From the NCBI RefSeq assembly GCF_000265425.1, contig NC_018014.1, forward strand, positions 3,472,001 to 3,536,000: a DNA stretch of 64,000 nucleotides. Direction: 5' to 3'. The DNA comes from Terriglobus roseus DSM 18391. Lineage in GTDB: Bacteria > Acidobacteriota > Terriglobia > Terriglobales > Acidobacteriaceae. Positions within the stretch are counted from its first letter, which is position 1. Every line of letters begins with the position of its first letter. Made by a program: the position numbers and the translations under genes. Positions 1-8,550 of the stretch are shown piece by piece. The notes beneath the pieces are model-generated. The model did not search any database and was not told the origin of the DNA. It saw only the letters and a program-made list of their open reading frames with translations.

Positions 1-991
1 TGCGCTGGCCTTCATAGCCAAAGGTGAAGAAGGTCTTGTCCGTATGGGGGTAGAGCTTGGGGATGAAGACAGGTCCACTTACAAATCCACCGTACTGGTT
101 GTAACGATGCGGGTAGCGGAAGTCCTTCCGCGACGCGATGGGATAGACACCCGAACGCTTCTGGAAGTAGTTCGCCGCATCCAGCTTGTCGTTCCGCAGG
201 AAGTCGTACAGCGTGCCGTGCAGCCGGTTCGTTCCGGTCTTCGTCACGATGTTCAGGAAGCCGCCGCTCGAACGTCCGAACTGGGCACCCGGGTTGGAAG
301 TGATCACCTTGAACTGGTCGACCACCTCCGCACTGGGCGTAAGTGCAGGCTGCCCCTGGCAGCACAGTGTCACGGAGATACCGTCGATCAGGATCTCGTT
401 GTTGCCGGAGACACCACCGTTCGATGAGAAGTTGTTCGTCGCCGCCGCAACCAGCGCGCCACGCGTCGTGCTGACACCCGTACCGAAGCTGCCGCCGGGG
501 TTGATGCCGGGACTCAGCTGGGCCAGCGCATAAGGGTTACGGCCGTTCAGGGGTAGTTCACTCACCTGTCGCGCGCCCACCGTATAGCTCAGGGTCGAGT
601 TGTCCGTGTTGAGCTGCTCCGCGGACGAAGCCTGCACGGTCACCGACTCCGCGCTGCTGCCAATCTCCAGCGCAATGTTCAACTGCGCGGTCTGACCCAC
701 CGCAAGCGTCACCGTCGACTCTGACTTCTTAAAGCCGGGAAGGATCGCCGTCAGCTTGTACGTTCCCGTCTGCAACGCCGGGAAGATGTAGATGCCGTCC
801 CCGTTCGCACGGGTCTGCTGCGTTATGCCTGTCTCTGTCTTGGTGATGCTCACTTCGGCATTCGGCACGACCGCGCCCGCGCTGTCCGTAAGCTGACCCG
901 TAACGGATCCGTTTGCAATCTGTGCCACGGCAGGCATGCAAGCCACCGCGATCAGGAGGAGAAATAGGAGTTTCTTTGCTGCGTGTCTCAT
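1..991 (-). CDS. Oar-like TonB-dependent receptor, N-terminal part (cut by window edge)
   Basis: Outer-membrane receptor of the Oar type; only the N-terminal ~330 residues are in the window, and the reading frame is open to base 1. A signal peptide starts at the ATG at 991 (MRHAAKKLLFLLLIAVACMP, then AVAQ). It is followed by a carboxypeptidase-regulatory-like (CarboxypepD_reg) beta-sandwich, with the typical G-x-V-T-G-x-x-x-D-x-x-G-A-x-V-P-x-A pattern, and then the plug domain. The last visible residues read KTFFTFGYEGQR, the conserved first-strand motif of this family. Such receptors import large substrates, often oligosaccharides, using TonB energy; the substrate cannot be read here. The upstream region carries repeated CGTAACA elements. 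The exported FAD oxidoreductase lies immediately upstream in the same direction, so the two may share a regulon. Confidence 0.9.
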   Translation of the reverse strand, partial: MRHAAKKLLFLLLIAVACMPAVAQIANGSVTGQLTDSAGAVVPNAEVSITKTETGITQQTRANGDGIYIFPALQTGTYKLTAILPGFKKSESTVTLAVGQTAQLNIALEIGSSAESVTVQASSAEQLNTDNSTLSYTVGARQVSELPLNGRNPYALAQLSPGINPGGSFGTGVSTTRGALVAAATNNFSSNGGVSGNNEILIDGISVTLCCQGQPALTPSAEVVDQFKVITSNPGAQFGRSSGGFLNIVTKTGTNRLHGTLYDFLRNDKLDAANYFQKRSGVYPIASRKDFRYPHRYNQYGGFVSGPVFIPKLYPHTDKTFFTFGYEGQR

Positions 992-1033
992 GGAAGGCCT
1001 CGAAATCAAAACAGGGGAGGACAATTCAGCGCG

Positions 1034-1119
1034 CGTAACACTGCCGCTGGATCTGAGCAGCGAGTCTCGTCACCCGTAACAGCAACGTCCAGTTCCAAGC
1101 TGTTACGTTACTGTTACGG
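1034..1119. promoter_or_regulatory. Cluster of CGTAACA elements in inverted arrangement
   Basis: The 158-bp gap between the partial receptor and the FAD oxidoreductase holds CGTAACA (1034-1040), CCGTAACAGC (1074-1083), GCTGTTACG (1099-1107) and CTGTTACGG (1111-1119). The 9-mer CCGTAACAG therefore occurs once in each orientation, with GCTGTTACG between. TGTTACGG recurs at 2847-2854 upstream of the FAD oxidoreductase. The arrangement suggests a multi-site operator for the receptor promoter. The binding protein is not known; the nearby membrane regulator is one candidate (inference). Confidence 0.35.
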
Positions 1120-1149
1120 ATGAGCGGAATCAGCTACTTACAGCTCTAT

Positions 1150-2796
1150 CTATGGTTCTGGGTGGATCTTGGAGATGGCGTGATGGGCCTGCTGATCGAA
1201 ATGCAGGATGCTGCCGTCCTTCCGTAGGAGCTCCTGCAAACGCTCCACCGGCACCTGCTGGACCGGCACCTTGCTCTGAATCGCAAGGGCGGCGGTCACA
1301 CCGGCGGCCTGCCCGATCATCATGTACTGTGGCTCCATCCGAACGGACGAATAAGCCACGTGCGACGCAGACAGGCACACCGGCACCAGCAGATTCGTCA
1401 CTTCATCCTGCTTGGGCAGCATGGCACCGAAGCTGATCTCATACGGCTGCACCGCGACCTGCACGTCGCCTTCATTAAAGACAGAGCCATCCGGCATGGC
1501 GACCCGCTGCACGTTGTGCGAGTCGCTGTTGTAGCTCCCCATCGCGATCGAATCCGGCTTCGTCCGGTCCGTCTGCAGGTCCGCCTGGTGCATGACATAG
1601 ACGCCGCTCATCCGCCGGCCCTCACGGATGTAGAGCTGGCGCGGCCACCCCTTGGTGTCCGTAAACTCATCCTTCGCCCGTCCCCAGGTATTCGTGTCGT
1701 CACGTAGCGACTTCGGGACCGAAGGGTCCGTGGCCAGGAAGTAGAAGAACGCCTCCGTATATCGCTGATGCTCCGCCCAGATCCGCTGACGCTCCACGTA
1801 GCTGGCATCGGGGTACGTCCAGCTCTTCCCGATGTAGTCGGTCGAGAACGGACCGTTGTTGTTGAAGTCGCATTTGTGGTTCGCGAAGCAGACGGGGTTG
1901 GTCACCGAGCGCAAAACCGGGTCCTTTCCGGTGTGCTCTTTGTAGCTTTTCAGGTAGCGCGTCAGGAGTGCGAACTGAGACGATTCATATCCTGCCGGTT
2001 TCGTCCACGGAAGACGGTTGGAAGGGTCATTTGTGAGGATCAAACGGAAGTTATAGGCCTGCACTTTCTTGTCCGCGCTCTCCGCCGGTCCAAGCGGTCC
2101 AGGGTCCACCAGCGGCATCAATTTGCCGCTCTCATCCATGGGACTGACCTTCCAGAGGAACTGGTGCTTCGGCGTATCCGGCCGCACGCCCGCAAGACTT
2201 TCGTCGAAGGCCTCGCGCCCCTCACGCCCCACCACATAGGTGACGTGAGCCTCCGCCATGGCGTCCCCTTCATAGCTGCAATCCGCGAAAACACGGCCTT
2301 CCCAGCGCTTTCCATCCTCAGTAACCAGCGCGGAAACCTCCTTGCCGCGCATCTCCACACCGCCCTTTTCCCTCAGCCGCTCACCCAGCCGAACATCGAC
2401 CTTCGCGTCCTTCAACCAGCGATTGAAGATGGCTTCACCCACTTTCGGCTCCGAAAGCCAGTCCGTCGGATGGTCGAGATCCTGCTGCCCATAGGTCGCC
2501 GCAGCCTGCTTGTAGAACTCCCGCGTGTAGCCGCCAATGATCGGGAAGTAAGCATAGTCCGTAGCCGACAACCCACCAGTGACCATGCCACCAAGGTGCC
2601 TCGTCGGCTCCAGAAGAACAACGTGAAGTCCCTGCCGTGCCGCTGCATACGCAGTCATGACACCGGAAGCAGTGCCTCCATAGACCACAAGATCAGCCGG
2701 CGCGCCGGCAATTTTCGGGCGGGGCGTGACTGCAAATGCAGAAGCGGTGATGGACAGAAGAAGGGTGGGAACGAAGTAACGAGGGAATGCCGTCAT
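1150..2796 (-). CDS. Exported FAD-dependent oxidoreductase
   Basis: A 548-residue flavoprotein of the FAD_oxidored type. It has a cleavable-looking signal peptide (residues 1-22, ending AFAV). The dinucleotide-binding loop reads VVYGGTASGVMTAYAAAR (about 38-55), followed by the ribose-binding acid E63 and then HLGGMVTGGLSATD, the usual FAD-contact segment of this family. The C-terminus has the closing FAD motif (YMMIGQAAGVTAALAI). The ATG at 2796 has GGCAGGATGG about 8 nt upstream. Relatives often sit in carbohydrate-use loci (some are annotated as xanthan lyase-like), but the substrate is unknown. It lies between a receptor gene downstream and the membrane regulator upstream, all on the same strand, consistent with an extracytoplasmic oxidation step controlled locally. 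Confidence 0.82.
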   Translation of the reverse strand: MTAFPRYFVPTLLLSITASAFAVTPRPKIAGAPADLVVYGGTASGVMTAYAAARQGLHVVLLEPTRHLGGMVTGGLSATDYAYFPIIGGYTREFYKQAAATYGQQDLDHPTDWLSEPKVGEAIFNRWLKDAKVDVRLGERLREKGGVEMRGKEVSALVTEDGKRWEGRVFADCSYEGDAMAEAHVTYVVGREGREAFDESLAGVRPDTPKHQFLWKVSPMDESGKLMPLVDPGPLGPAESADKKVQAYNFRLILTNDPSNRLPWTKPAGYESSQFALLTRYLKSYKEHTGKDPVLRSVTNPVCFANHKCDFNNNGPFSTDYIGKSWTYPDASYVERQRIWAEHQRYTEAFFYFLATDPSVPKSLRDDTNTWGRAKDEFTDTKGWPRQLYIREGRRMSGVYVMHQADLQTDRTKPDSIAMGSYNSDSHNVQRVAMPDGSVFNEGDVQVAVQPYEISFGAMLPKQDEVTNLLVPVCLSASHVAYSSVRMEPQYMMIGQAAGVTAALAIQSKVPVQQVPVERLQELLRKDGSILHFDQQAHHAISKIHPEP

Positions 2797-2879
2797 GGCT
2801 TACCATCCTGCCACCTGACGCGGTCGATTGTAAGTTTCGGGGGGTATGTTACGGGCGGTTACGCCGTCGAATGAACAAC

Positions 2880-4196
2880 TTAAAGACCCTTCGAAGGTGG
2901 CGCCTTGGTGTAAGCGTGCAGGGTGACCGGCCAGCTGCGGATAGGCTTGTTCCCTTCCAACTCGGTCATCGTAACCATCTCGAAGAACTTCGGCGACCCG
3001 TGGGCGCGCCACAGACGCTCTACCGCATTAGAACCCGCGTTCGACGACAGCAAAGACACCATGCCGCTGGTATCGCGCGACTCCAGCATCAATACCTTGA
3101 GCCCCGGGGCGCGGCCGGGCAGCAGAGCGATAATCGATGGCTCCACATGCCTTACCGAAGAACTCACGTACTTCGGACTGCCCTGAATGACTCGCCAGTA
3201 GGCAGCGTCCTCGCCCTTCTCCGGATGGGTATTGATCACCTTCTCCTCACCCGGTGTCATGACGAAGTTCATGCTCTCGATGTACTCCTGCATGGAGCGG
3301 AGGGTGTTGTCGGTGCCCAGCACGATGACGTTGGACTGCTCCAACGAGAGCAGCGACGAGTCGCGGGTGACCTCGAATGAGACACGCTTCGACTGGCCAA
3401 TGCTGTCGAGGTACCGCGAGATCTGGATGCCCGCCAGCGTATCCCAGGTGACCGTGTAGGACTGCTCAAGGCCGATGGGCCCGAGCTTTGCGGCGAGCGC
3501 TTTCAGGTCGGGGTCGCGCGCAACCTCATCGAATGCGTTCACCTTTGTAGATCGCACCTTGAGCCAGGGATGGTCCGGAAAGTTGAAGAAGACCGGCGTT
3601 GGCAAGACGATCTTCACCGGCGCATCGCCCTCAAGAAAACTGCGCCAGAAGCTGTTCGGCTCAGAAGGCTGCCGCAGTGCGTTTAGCTTCAACTGCCGGC
3701 CCTGCCAGAATGCCAACGCAGCCGTCGCAAGCAGCAGCGTCACCAACAAGCCGCACAGGCCGCCCAGGACAGCCACACTATGCAGACGCAGCCAACCGCC
3801 TACACCCAGCGGTGCAATTGCCAACTCAGGAACAGGCTCTGGCTTTGCAAGCACTGAAGTCTGGGCGATCAACTGATGCGTTCCCGTGGGGATGACCAGC
3901 AACTCCGGTTCGCCGGTCTCGACGTAATAGTCCTTCAGCTTGCGGCGAAGACGGGAGATGTGGACACGGATGCTTGCGTCGGTATTCGGATCGAAGTGGC
4001 TGTTGCGGCCAAGGGCATCCGTTGCGATGGCGTACTCGCTCAGCGACAGGTGCCGATTGAGCCACAAATATTGCAGCAGCTTGCGCTGTGTCTCCGCTCG
4101 GGCAAACTGTGGGCTGTTCAGGACGCGCTGCACCGCCTCTTCAACGGAGCGGTCAGTCTCGTGCTCCGTCTCGGGAGGTAGAAGTGCAACAGCCAT
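2880..4196 (-). CDS. ToxR/CadC-like membrane one-component regulator
   Basis: This 438-residue protein has an N-terminal winged-helix DNA-binding domain (about 30-112), including the recognition-helix stretch ASIRVHISRLRRKLKDYY typical of OmpR/ToxR-type wings. A single hydrophobic segment follows (about 139-163), then an extracytoplasmic domain of about 270 residues without a recognisable fold. The design matches one-component regulators that sense outside the membrane and bind DNA directly. The frame stays open upstream to 4607, but that extension would overlap the divergent hydrolase gene. The ATG at 4196 directly precedes the conserved domain and was chosen. The gene lies 83 bp upstream of the FAD oxidoreductase on the same strand. 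The signal sensed is unknown. Confidence 0.8.
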   Translation of the reverse strand: MAVALLPPETEHETDRSVEEAVQRVLNSPQFARAETQRKLLQYLWLNRHLSLSEYAIATDALGRNSHFDPNTDASIRVHISRLRRKLKDYYVETGEPELLVIPTGTHQLIAQTSVLAKPEPVPELAIAPLGVGGWLRLHSVAVLGGLCGLLVTLLLATAALAFWQGRQLKLNALRQPSEPNSFWRSFLEGDAPVKIVLPTPVFFNFPDHPWLKVRSTKVNAFDEVARDPDLKALAAKLGPIGLEQSYTVTWDTLAGIQISRYLDSIGQSKRVSFEVTRDSSLLSLEQSNVIVLGTDNTLRSMQEYIESMNFVMTPGEEKVINTHPEKGEDAAYWRVIQGSPKYVSSSVRHVEPSIIALLPGRAPGLKVLMLESRDTSGMVSLLSSNAGSNAVERLWRAHGSPKFFEMVTMTELEGNKPIRSWPVTLHAYTKAPPSKGL

Positions 4197-4362
4197 GCGG
4201 TGGATTCTACAGAAGCTGAAATTGGACTCACAAGGCGCAGCCCACCCTAAAGGTGCCGTTAGAGTAGTGGCGGATGGCGCAGAAACAGTTTCGTAACGGT
4301 CTGAGACTGGACGGACGCAAGTGCGAGCCTGCACCATGCAGGGGAGATGCGGGTGATCCGAG

Positions 4363-5043
4363 ATGTTCCGATGGTTTTCGCTGTGCCTTATCGCCATGCT
4401 CTTCACGCAGCAGTCCAGCAGCATCACTCGAGTGGTTAACGGAGGCATCCCCGGGCAGACGACCGCTGAGATCGACGAGCGCGTGGACGTCGGACTCAGG
4501 ACCGACTCCCCACGCGTGGTCGTCCTCTTCGCCGGCATGAATGACGCCGTCAATGACAAGAAGTTCCTGTCGCCACAGGTTTCCCGCATGCACCTGGCGA
4601 GCATCATCCGGAAATGCCGGCAGAGCGGCGCACGTGTGCTGCTGGTGACGGTGCACCAGCCCGACAGCGTGCGATTGATGCAGAGACACAGCCGTGAAGC
4701 CTATGGCGATCGGCCCCCGCAGCAACGTATCCGCGACCTGAACGCAGAGATTCAATCCTTGGCGGCCGCCGAACACGTCCCCATCGTGGACTTCGCACAG
4801 GCTTTGGAAGGCCATGGCGGTGCAACGGCTGAGTGGAGCACCGACGGGGTCCATCTCACCGCGAAGGGCTATGTACTGCTAGCGGGCGTGGTTTCCGAAG
4901 GTCTGCACAAGATGGGCGGCGATCTCCAGGGTGTGCTCTGCCTGGGAGACAGCCTCACCTTCGGTATTGGAGTGCGCCAGCCAGGTGCGCCTGATAACAA
5001 CGAGACCTATCCCAGCATTCTCTCGATACGACTCGAGCAGTGA
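4363..5043 (+). CDS. Circularly permuted SGNH/GDSL hydrolase
   Basis: This 226-residue protein carries all SGNH-hydrolase motifs, but in the order II-III-V-I instead of I-II-III-V. Block II is NGGIPGQTT (residues 26-34), block III is GMNDA (N60) and block V is DGVHLT (D161, H164). The nucleophile block LGDSLTFG, with S197, lies near the C-terminus. The C-terminal end YPSILSIRLEQ is what normally precedes the N-terminal strand VVNGGIPG, so joining the two ends would restore a standard protein. The first residues MFRWFSLCLIAMLF may act as a signal peptide. A TGA at 4354-4356 rules out an upstream extension in frame. No second copy of block I lies before the start and no second block II lies after the stop. 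The family includes esterases and lipases acting on acyl or acetyl esters; the substrate is unknown. The alpha-galactosidase gene follows 94 bp downstream. Confidence 0.85.
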   Translation: MFRWFSLCLIAMLFTQQSSSITRVVNGGIPGQTTAEIDERVDVGLRTDSPRVVVLFAGMNDAVNDKKFLSPQVSRMHLASIIRKCRQSGARVLLVTVHQPDSVRLMQRHSREAYGDRPPQQRIRDLNAEIQSLAAAEHVPIVDFAQALEGHGGATAEWSTDGVHLTAKGYVLLAGVVSEGLHKMGGDLQGVLCLGDSLTFGIGVRQPGAPDNNETYPSILSIRLEQ

Positions 5044-5137
5044 CCTGTCTCTGACGAGTGAATGCCGTCTCGGCGGCAGCTCTTGTCCGGATCGGGAGTA
5101 TGGAAAGCTGTGGCGAGACTGATATTGTGGTCACGCC

Positions 5138-7330
5138 ATGCACATCCGCCAACTCTCGATTTGCCTGCTTCCCTTCGCATTCGCCGCTACCCACCTATCC
5201 GCCCAGGTACGCGCTGTGCCCGACCGCCAGCAGTGGTATCTGACTGCGGGAGAGAGCACCTATGTCGTTGGTGTGGATGAGCAGAAGATGGTCGAGAGTC
5301 TGTACTGGGGCCCGGCACTCACGCCGAATACTCTCCTGCCCGCCGCGCACAGTGCCAGGGAACGCGCATCCTTCGACGGCCCGGTGAACACGACGCCGCT
5401 GGAGTATCCGGGGTGGGGTGCCGGACTCCATCTGGAACCCTCCCTGAAGATCGACAGTCCGAATGGTGACCGCACACTTGTGTTGCAGTACGAATCAGCC
5501 AAGGCCGATGCAGACCATCTGGAGATTGTCCTCAAGGACGCATCGCAGCCGCTACGCGTCCATCTGCACTACCAGGTCTTCCCTGAGGGTGTACTGGCAC
5601 GCTGGTCGACGGTGGAGAATATCGGAACGAAGGCCTTTCATATCGAGCAGGCAGCATCCGGTACGCTCAATCTGCCTGCAAACACCGATTACACCCTGAG
5701 CCGACTGACGGGGATGTGGGCCGGCGAATATCAGCTCCACACCGATGCACTGCCCTTTGGTGCCCAGCAGATTGAGAGCCGACGCGGCAGCACCGGCCAT
5801 CAGGCGAACCCGTGGTTCAGCATTGGCCGGGAAGCAAAGACGACCGAGACCGCGGGGCCAGTCTGGTTCGGAGAACTGGGCTGGTCTGGATCGTGGCGCC
5901 TTGACGTTGAGCGCACGCCGCTGAATCTCGTGCGGATCACGGCTGGTTATAACCCATTCGACTTTGGCTACAACCTCGCTCCAGGGAAGTCGCTCGATAC
6001 GCCTCACCTTTACACCGGGTACACGAACGCGGGCAATGGGGAGGCCTCTCGTATTCTGCACCGCTTCCAGCTTGCCCACATCCTGCCGATGGGCCCCGAT
6101 CCGAAGCCACGTCCCATCATCTTCAACTCATGGGAGGCAACAGAATTCCATGTCAGTGAAGAGGGCCAGGTCGCACTTGCGGAGAAGGCTGCGAAGATTG
6201 GCGTCGAGCGCTTTGTGATGGATGATGGCTGGTTTGGCAAGCGCAAGGACGACCATGCCGGGCTGGGTGACTGGTATGTCGATAAAGACAAGTTCCCCAA
6301 CGGCCTGAAGCCACTGATCGATCGCGTGCATGGACTCGGCATGAGCTTTGGCCTGTGGGTAGAGCCGGAGATGGTGAACCCGAACTCCGATCTCTATCGC
6401 AAGCACCCGGACTGGGCGATGCACTTCCCGGATCGTCAGCGTACCGAACAGCGCAACCAGCTGCTGCTGAACCTGGCCAAGCCTGAGGTGAAGGCATACG
6501 TGCTGGACTGGCTGGACAAGCTCGTTAGTGAGAACGACATCGCCTTCCTCAAATGGGACTACAACCGCAACTGGAGCGAAGCCGGTTGGGACGGTGCACC
6601 CGCAGGCGCCGACGAGAAGCAGATCTACATCGCTTATGTGCAGAACCTCTACGACATCCTGGAAAAGCTGCGCGCGAAGCATCCGAAGTTGGAGATTGAG
6701 TCCTGCTCCGGCGGGGGAGGCCGCGTCGATCTCGGCATCCTGCGCTACACGGATGAGGTCTGGCCGTCCGACAACACCGATGCCTTTGATCGCCTGAGCA
6801 TTCAGGACGGCTTCTCCCACGCCTACACACCGCAGGTGATGGTCGCCTGGGTGACGGACGTTCCAAACTCGCTCAACCGCCGCACGGTGCCGCTGCAGTA
6901 TCGCTTCCTGGTCGCGATGCAAGGAGCACTCGGCATCGGCAACGACCTGAACAAATTCAGCGATGCCGACATGGCACTCGCCACGAAGCTGACTGCGCTC
7001 TATAAGGATGTTCGGACGACCGTGCAGCACGGCAACCTGTACCGGCTGCAAACGCCGCCGTCGAATGCGACGCAGGTGCAGTATGTAAGCCGCGACGGTG
7101 GGCAAGCGGTGTTGCTCGCCTACCTGCATTCTCAGCAGCTTGGCCTGGCACAGCCGCGCGTCCAGCTGCAGGGTCTGGATCCGAATGCGACATATAAGCT
7201 GCAGCCATTGGACGCCGCGAAGTTTCGCGGTGAACTGACAGCCACGGGTGCTCAGTTGATGGGTCAAGGCCTGGATCTGCACCTGACAGGAGACTTCGAC
7301 AGCACCGCGGTCGTCCTCACGCGCCAGTAG
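5138..7330 (+). CDS. Exported GH36-type alpha-galactosidase
   Basis: A 730-residue glycoside hydrolase that should release terminal alpha-galactose from oligosaccharides such as raffinose or galactomannan and xyloglucan fragments. A signal peptide (ending ATHLSAQ) places it in the periplasm or outside. The N-terminal beta-sandwich (about 30-320) is followed by the (beta/alpha)8 barrel. FVMDDGWFG marks the start of the active site (D362, D363). The nucleophile is D474 in LKWDYNR. The acid/base is in SDNTD (544-548), about 71 residues later, which is normal for GH36. The C-terminal beta domain is complete, and length is typical of bacterial GH36. The ATG at 5138 directly precedes the signal peptide. 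It could be co-transcribed with the upstream SGNH gene (94 bp gap). Confidence 0.92.
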   Translation: MHIRQLSICLLPFAFAATHLSAQVRAVPDRQQWYLTAGESTYVVGVDEQKMVESLYWGPALTPNTLLPAAHSARERASFDGPVNTTPLEYPGWGAGLHLEPSLKIDSPNGDRTLVLQYESAKADADHLEIVLKDASQPLRVHLHYQVFPEGVLARWSTVENIGTKAFHIEQAASGTLNLPANTDYTLSRLTGMWAGEYQLHTDALPFGAQQIESRRGSTGHQANPWFSIGREAKTTETAGPVWFGELGWSGSWRLDVERTPLNLVRITAGYNPFDFGYNLAPGKSLDTPHLYTGYTNAGNGEASRILHRFQLAHILPMGPDPKPRPIIFNSWEATEFHVSEEGQVALAEKAAKIGVERFVMDDGWFGKRKDDHAGLGDWYVDKDKFPNGLKPLIDRVHGLGMSFGLWVEPEMVNPNSDLYRKHPDWAMHFPDRQRTEQRNQLLLNLAKPEVKAYVLDWLDKLVSENDIAFLKWDYNRNWSEAGWDGAPAGADEKQIYIAYVQNLYDILEKLRAKHPKLEIESCSGGGGRVDLGILRYTDEVWPSDNTDAFDRLSIQDGFSHAYTPQVMVAWVTDVPNSLNRRTVPLQYRFLVAMQGALGIGNDLNKFSDADMALATKLTALYKDVRTTVQHGNLYRLQTPPSNATQVQYVSRDGGQAVLLAYLHSQQLGLAQPRVQLQGLDPNATYKLQPLDAAKFRGELTATGAQLMGQGLDLHLTGDFDSTAVVLTRQ

Positions 7331-7370
7331 GGGTGCGCCGGATACCTGTTCTAGTACGTTGAAGCGATTA

Positions 7371-7392
7371 GGCGAACATTTGGCGAATATGG
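7371..7392 (+). promoter_or_regulatory. Tandem near-repeat before dinB
   Basis: Two adjacent 11-bp units, GGCGAACATTT and GGCGAATATGG, lie 13 bp before the dinB start. dinB genes are commonly under SOS control, so this could be a LexA site or a promoter element (GAATAT as a -10). No full palindrome of a known LexA box is visible, so the call is tentative. Confidence 0.25.
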
Positions 7393-7404
7393 CACACTGT
7401 TTCT

Positions 7405-8550
7405 GTGAGTGCTTCTGAAGTTGTGCACACTCCCGGGATGTCACTCCTCGGAACGCGCAAGATCGTTCACGTGGACATGGATGCTTTCTACGCGTCTGTG
7501 GAGCAGCGTGACGATCCAGCGTTGCGTGGGCGTCCCGTGGTGGTTGCGTGGAAGGGCCCCCGGTCCGTGGTGTGCGCTGCCTCGTATGAGGCGAGGCGCT
7601 TTGGGATCCGTTCCGCGATGCCCGCGGTGCGCGCCGAAAGGCTCTGTCCCGAGGCCGTATTTGTGCCGCCGGACTTCACTCGTTACAAAGCGGTGTCCCA
7701 TGCAGTTCGCGCGATCTTCGAGCGGCATACCGATGCCATCGAACCGCTATCGCTCGATGAGGCCTATCTCGATGTCACAACGAACAAGACCAGCCTGCCG
7801 ACGGCGACTCTCATCGCGAAGAGCATCCGGCAGCAAATCTATGACGAGCTAAACCTGACCGCGTCAGCGGGCATTGCTCCGAATAAGTTCCTGGCGAAGA
7901 TCGCGTCCGATTGGCGCAAGCCGAATGGGCAGTTTGTGATTCAGCCACACGAAGCAGAGGAGTTCCTGCGGACATTGCCTGTCGGTAGGATTCCCGGCGT
8001 CGGCAAGGTGACGGAGGCACGGATGGCGGAGGCTGGCATCAAGCTGGTGGGTGACATCTACGCCATGAGCCTTGCGACGTTGGAGCAGCACTTCGGAAGC
8101 TATAGCCTCCGACTTCACGAACTGGCGCGGGGCATCGATCACAACCCGGTCGTTTCGAACCGGGTGAGGAAGCAGGTTTCAGCCGAGGACACTTTCCCGG
8201 AAGACCTTCCGCTGACCGAACTTGAGGCGCATGTGTGCCGCCTGGCGGAGAAGGTGTGGAAGGCATCAGAGGGTAATGCCCGCCGCGCAAAGACGGTTGT
8301 GCTGAAGCTGAAGACGAAAGAGTTCAACTCGCTCACAAGAAGCCTGACGCCTCGCACGCCAGTCTCAACGTGTGAGGATCTCATCAGCACAGCCCTGGGG
8401 CTCCGCGACCGGGTCGACCTTCCGGCGCAGCAGCTTTATCGACTGGTCGGCGTAGGCCTGACCAACTTTGAGTTGAGGGACGATTCCGTGGCGGATTCGG
8501 AGCCGGCCGAAGCGGTAGAGCCGATCGAGTTTCTCCTTCGGCCGGTTTAA
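7405..8550 (+). CDS. dinB: DNA polymerase IV (Y-family translesion polymerase)
   Basis: A 381-residue Y-family polymerase for error-prone replication past damaged bases. The first catalytic motif VHVDMDAFYASVE gives metal ligands D24 and D26; the second, SLDEAYLDV, gives D118 and E119. ASAGIAPNKFLAKIAS follows, then the helix-hairpin-helix LPVGRIPGVGKVTEARM in the thumb and a little-finger domain (about 260-370). Length is normal. The start is taken at the GTG at 7405; the ATG at 7438, just before the conserved domain, is an alternative. The gene converges on the phospholipase C gene: the two stop codons share the palindrome TTAA at 8547-8550, giving a 4-bp overlap. Confidence 0.95.
   Translation: MSASEVVHTPGMSLLGTRKIVHVDMDAFYASVEQRDDPALRGRPVVVAWKGPRSVVCAASYEARRFGIRSAMPAVRAERLCPEAVFVPPDFTRYKAVSHAVRAIFERHTDAIEPLSLDEAYLDVTTNKTSLPTATLIAKSIRQQIYDELNLTASAGIAPNKFLAKIASDWRKPNGQFVIQPHEAEEFLRTLPVGRIPGVGKVTEARMAEAGIKLVGDIYAMSLATLEQHFGSYSLRLHELARGIDHNPVVSNRVRKQVSAEDTFPEDLPLTELEAHVCRLAEKVWKASEGNARRAKTVVLKLKTKEFNSLTRSLTPRTPVSTCEDLISTALGLRDRVDLPAQQLYRLVGVGLTNFELRDDSVADSEPAEAVEPIEFLLRPV

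Noticed and set aside
1768..2874. Long open frame antisense to the FAD oxidoreductase (368 codons)
   Set aside because: It mirrors the real gene on the opposite strand, has no family motif, and high G+C makes such antisense frames common here. The same holds for the long antisense frames at 6128-7444, 29375-30685, 33170-34318, 39815-41101 and 42158-43543.
4228..4607. N-terminal extension of the membrane regulator up to 4607
   Set aside because: It would overlap the divergent SGNH gene on the other strand, and the added ~137 residues have no domain character. The ATG at 4196 directly precedes the winged helix.
5044..5137. Remnant of a second SGNH copy after the permuted gene
   Set aside because: The frames after the stop at 5041-5043 were read for block II (NGGIPG-like) and none was found; stops follow quickly. 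The permuted gene stands alone.
7371..7392. Firm LexA box before dinB
   Set aside because: The two GGCGAAyATxT units are direct, not inverted, and do not match a LexA consensus I know, so only a tentative regulatory entry was kept.
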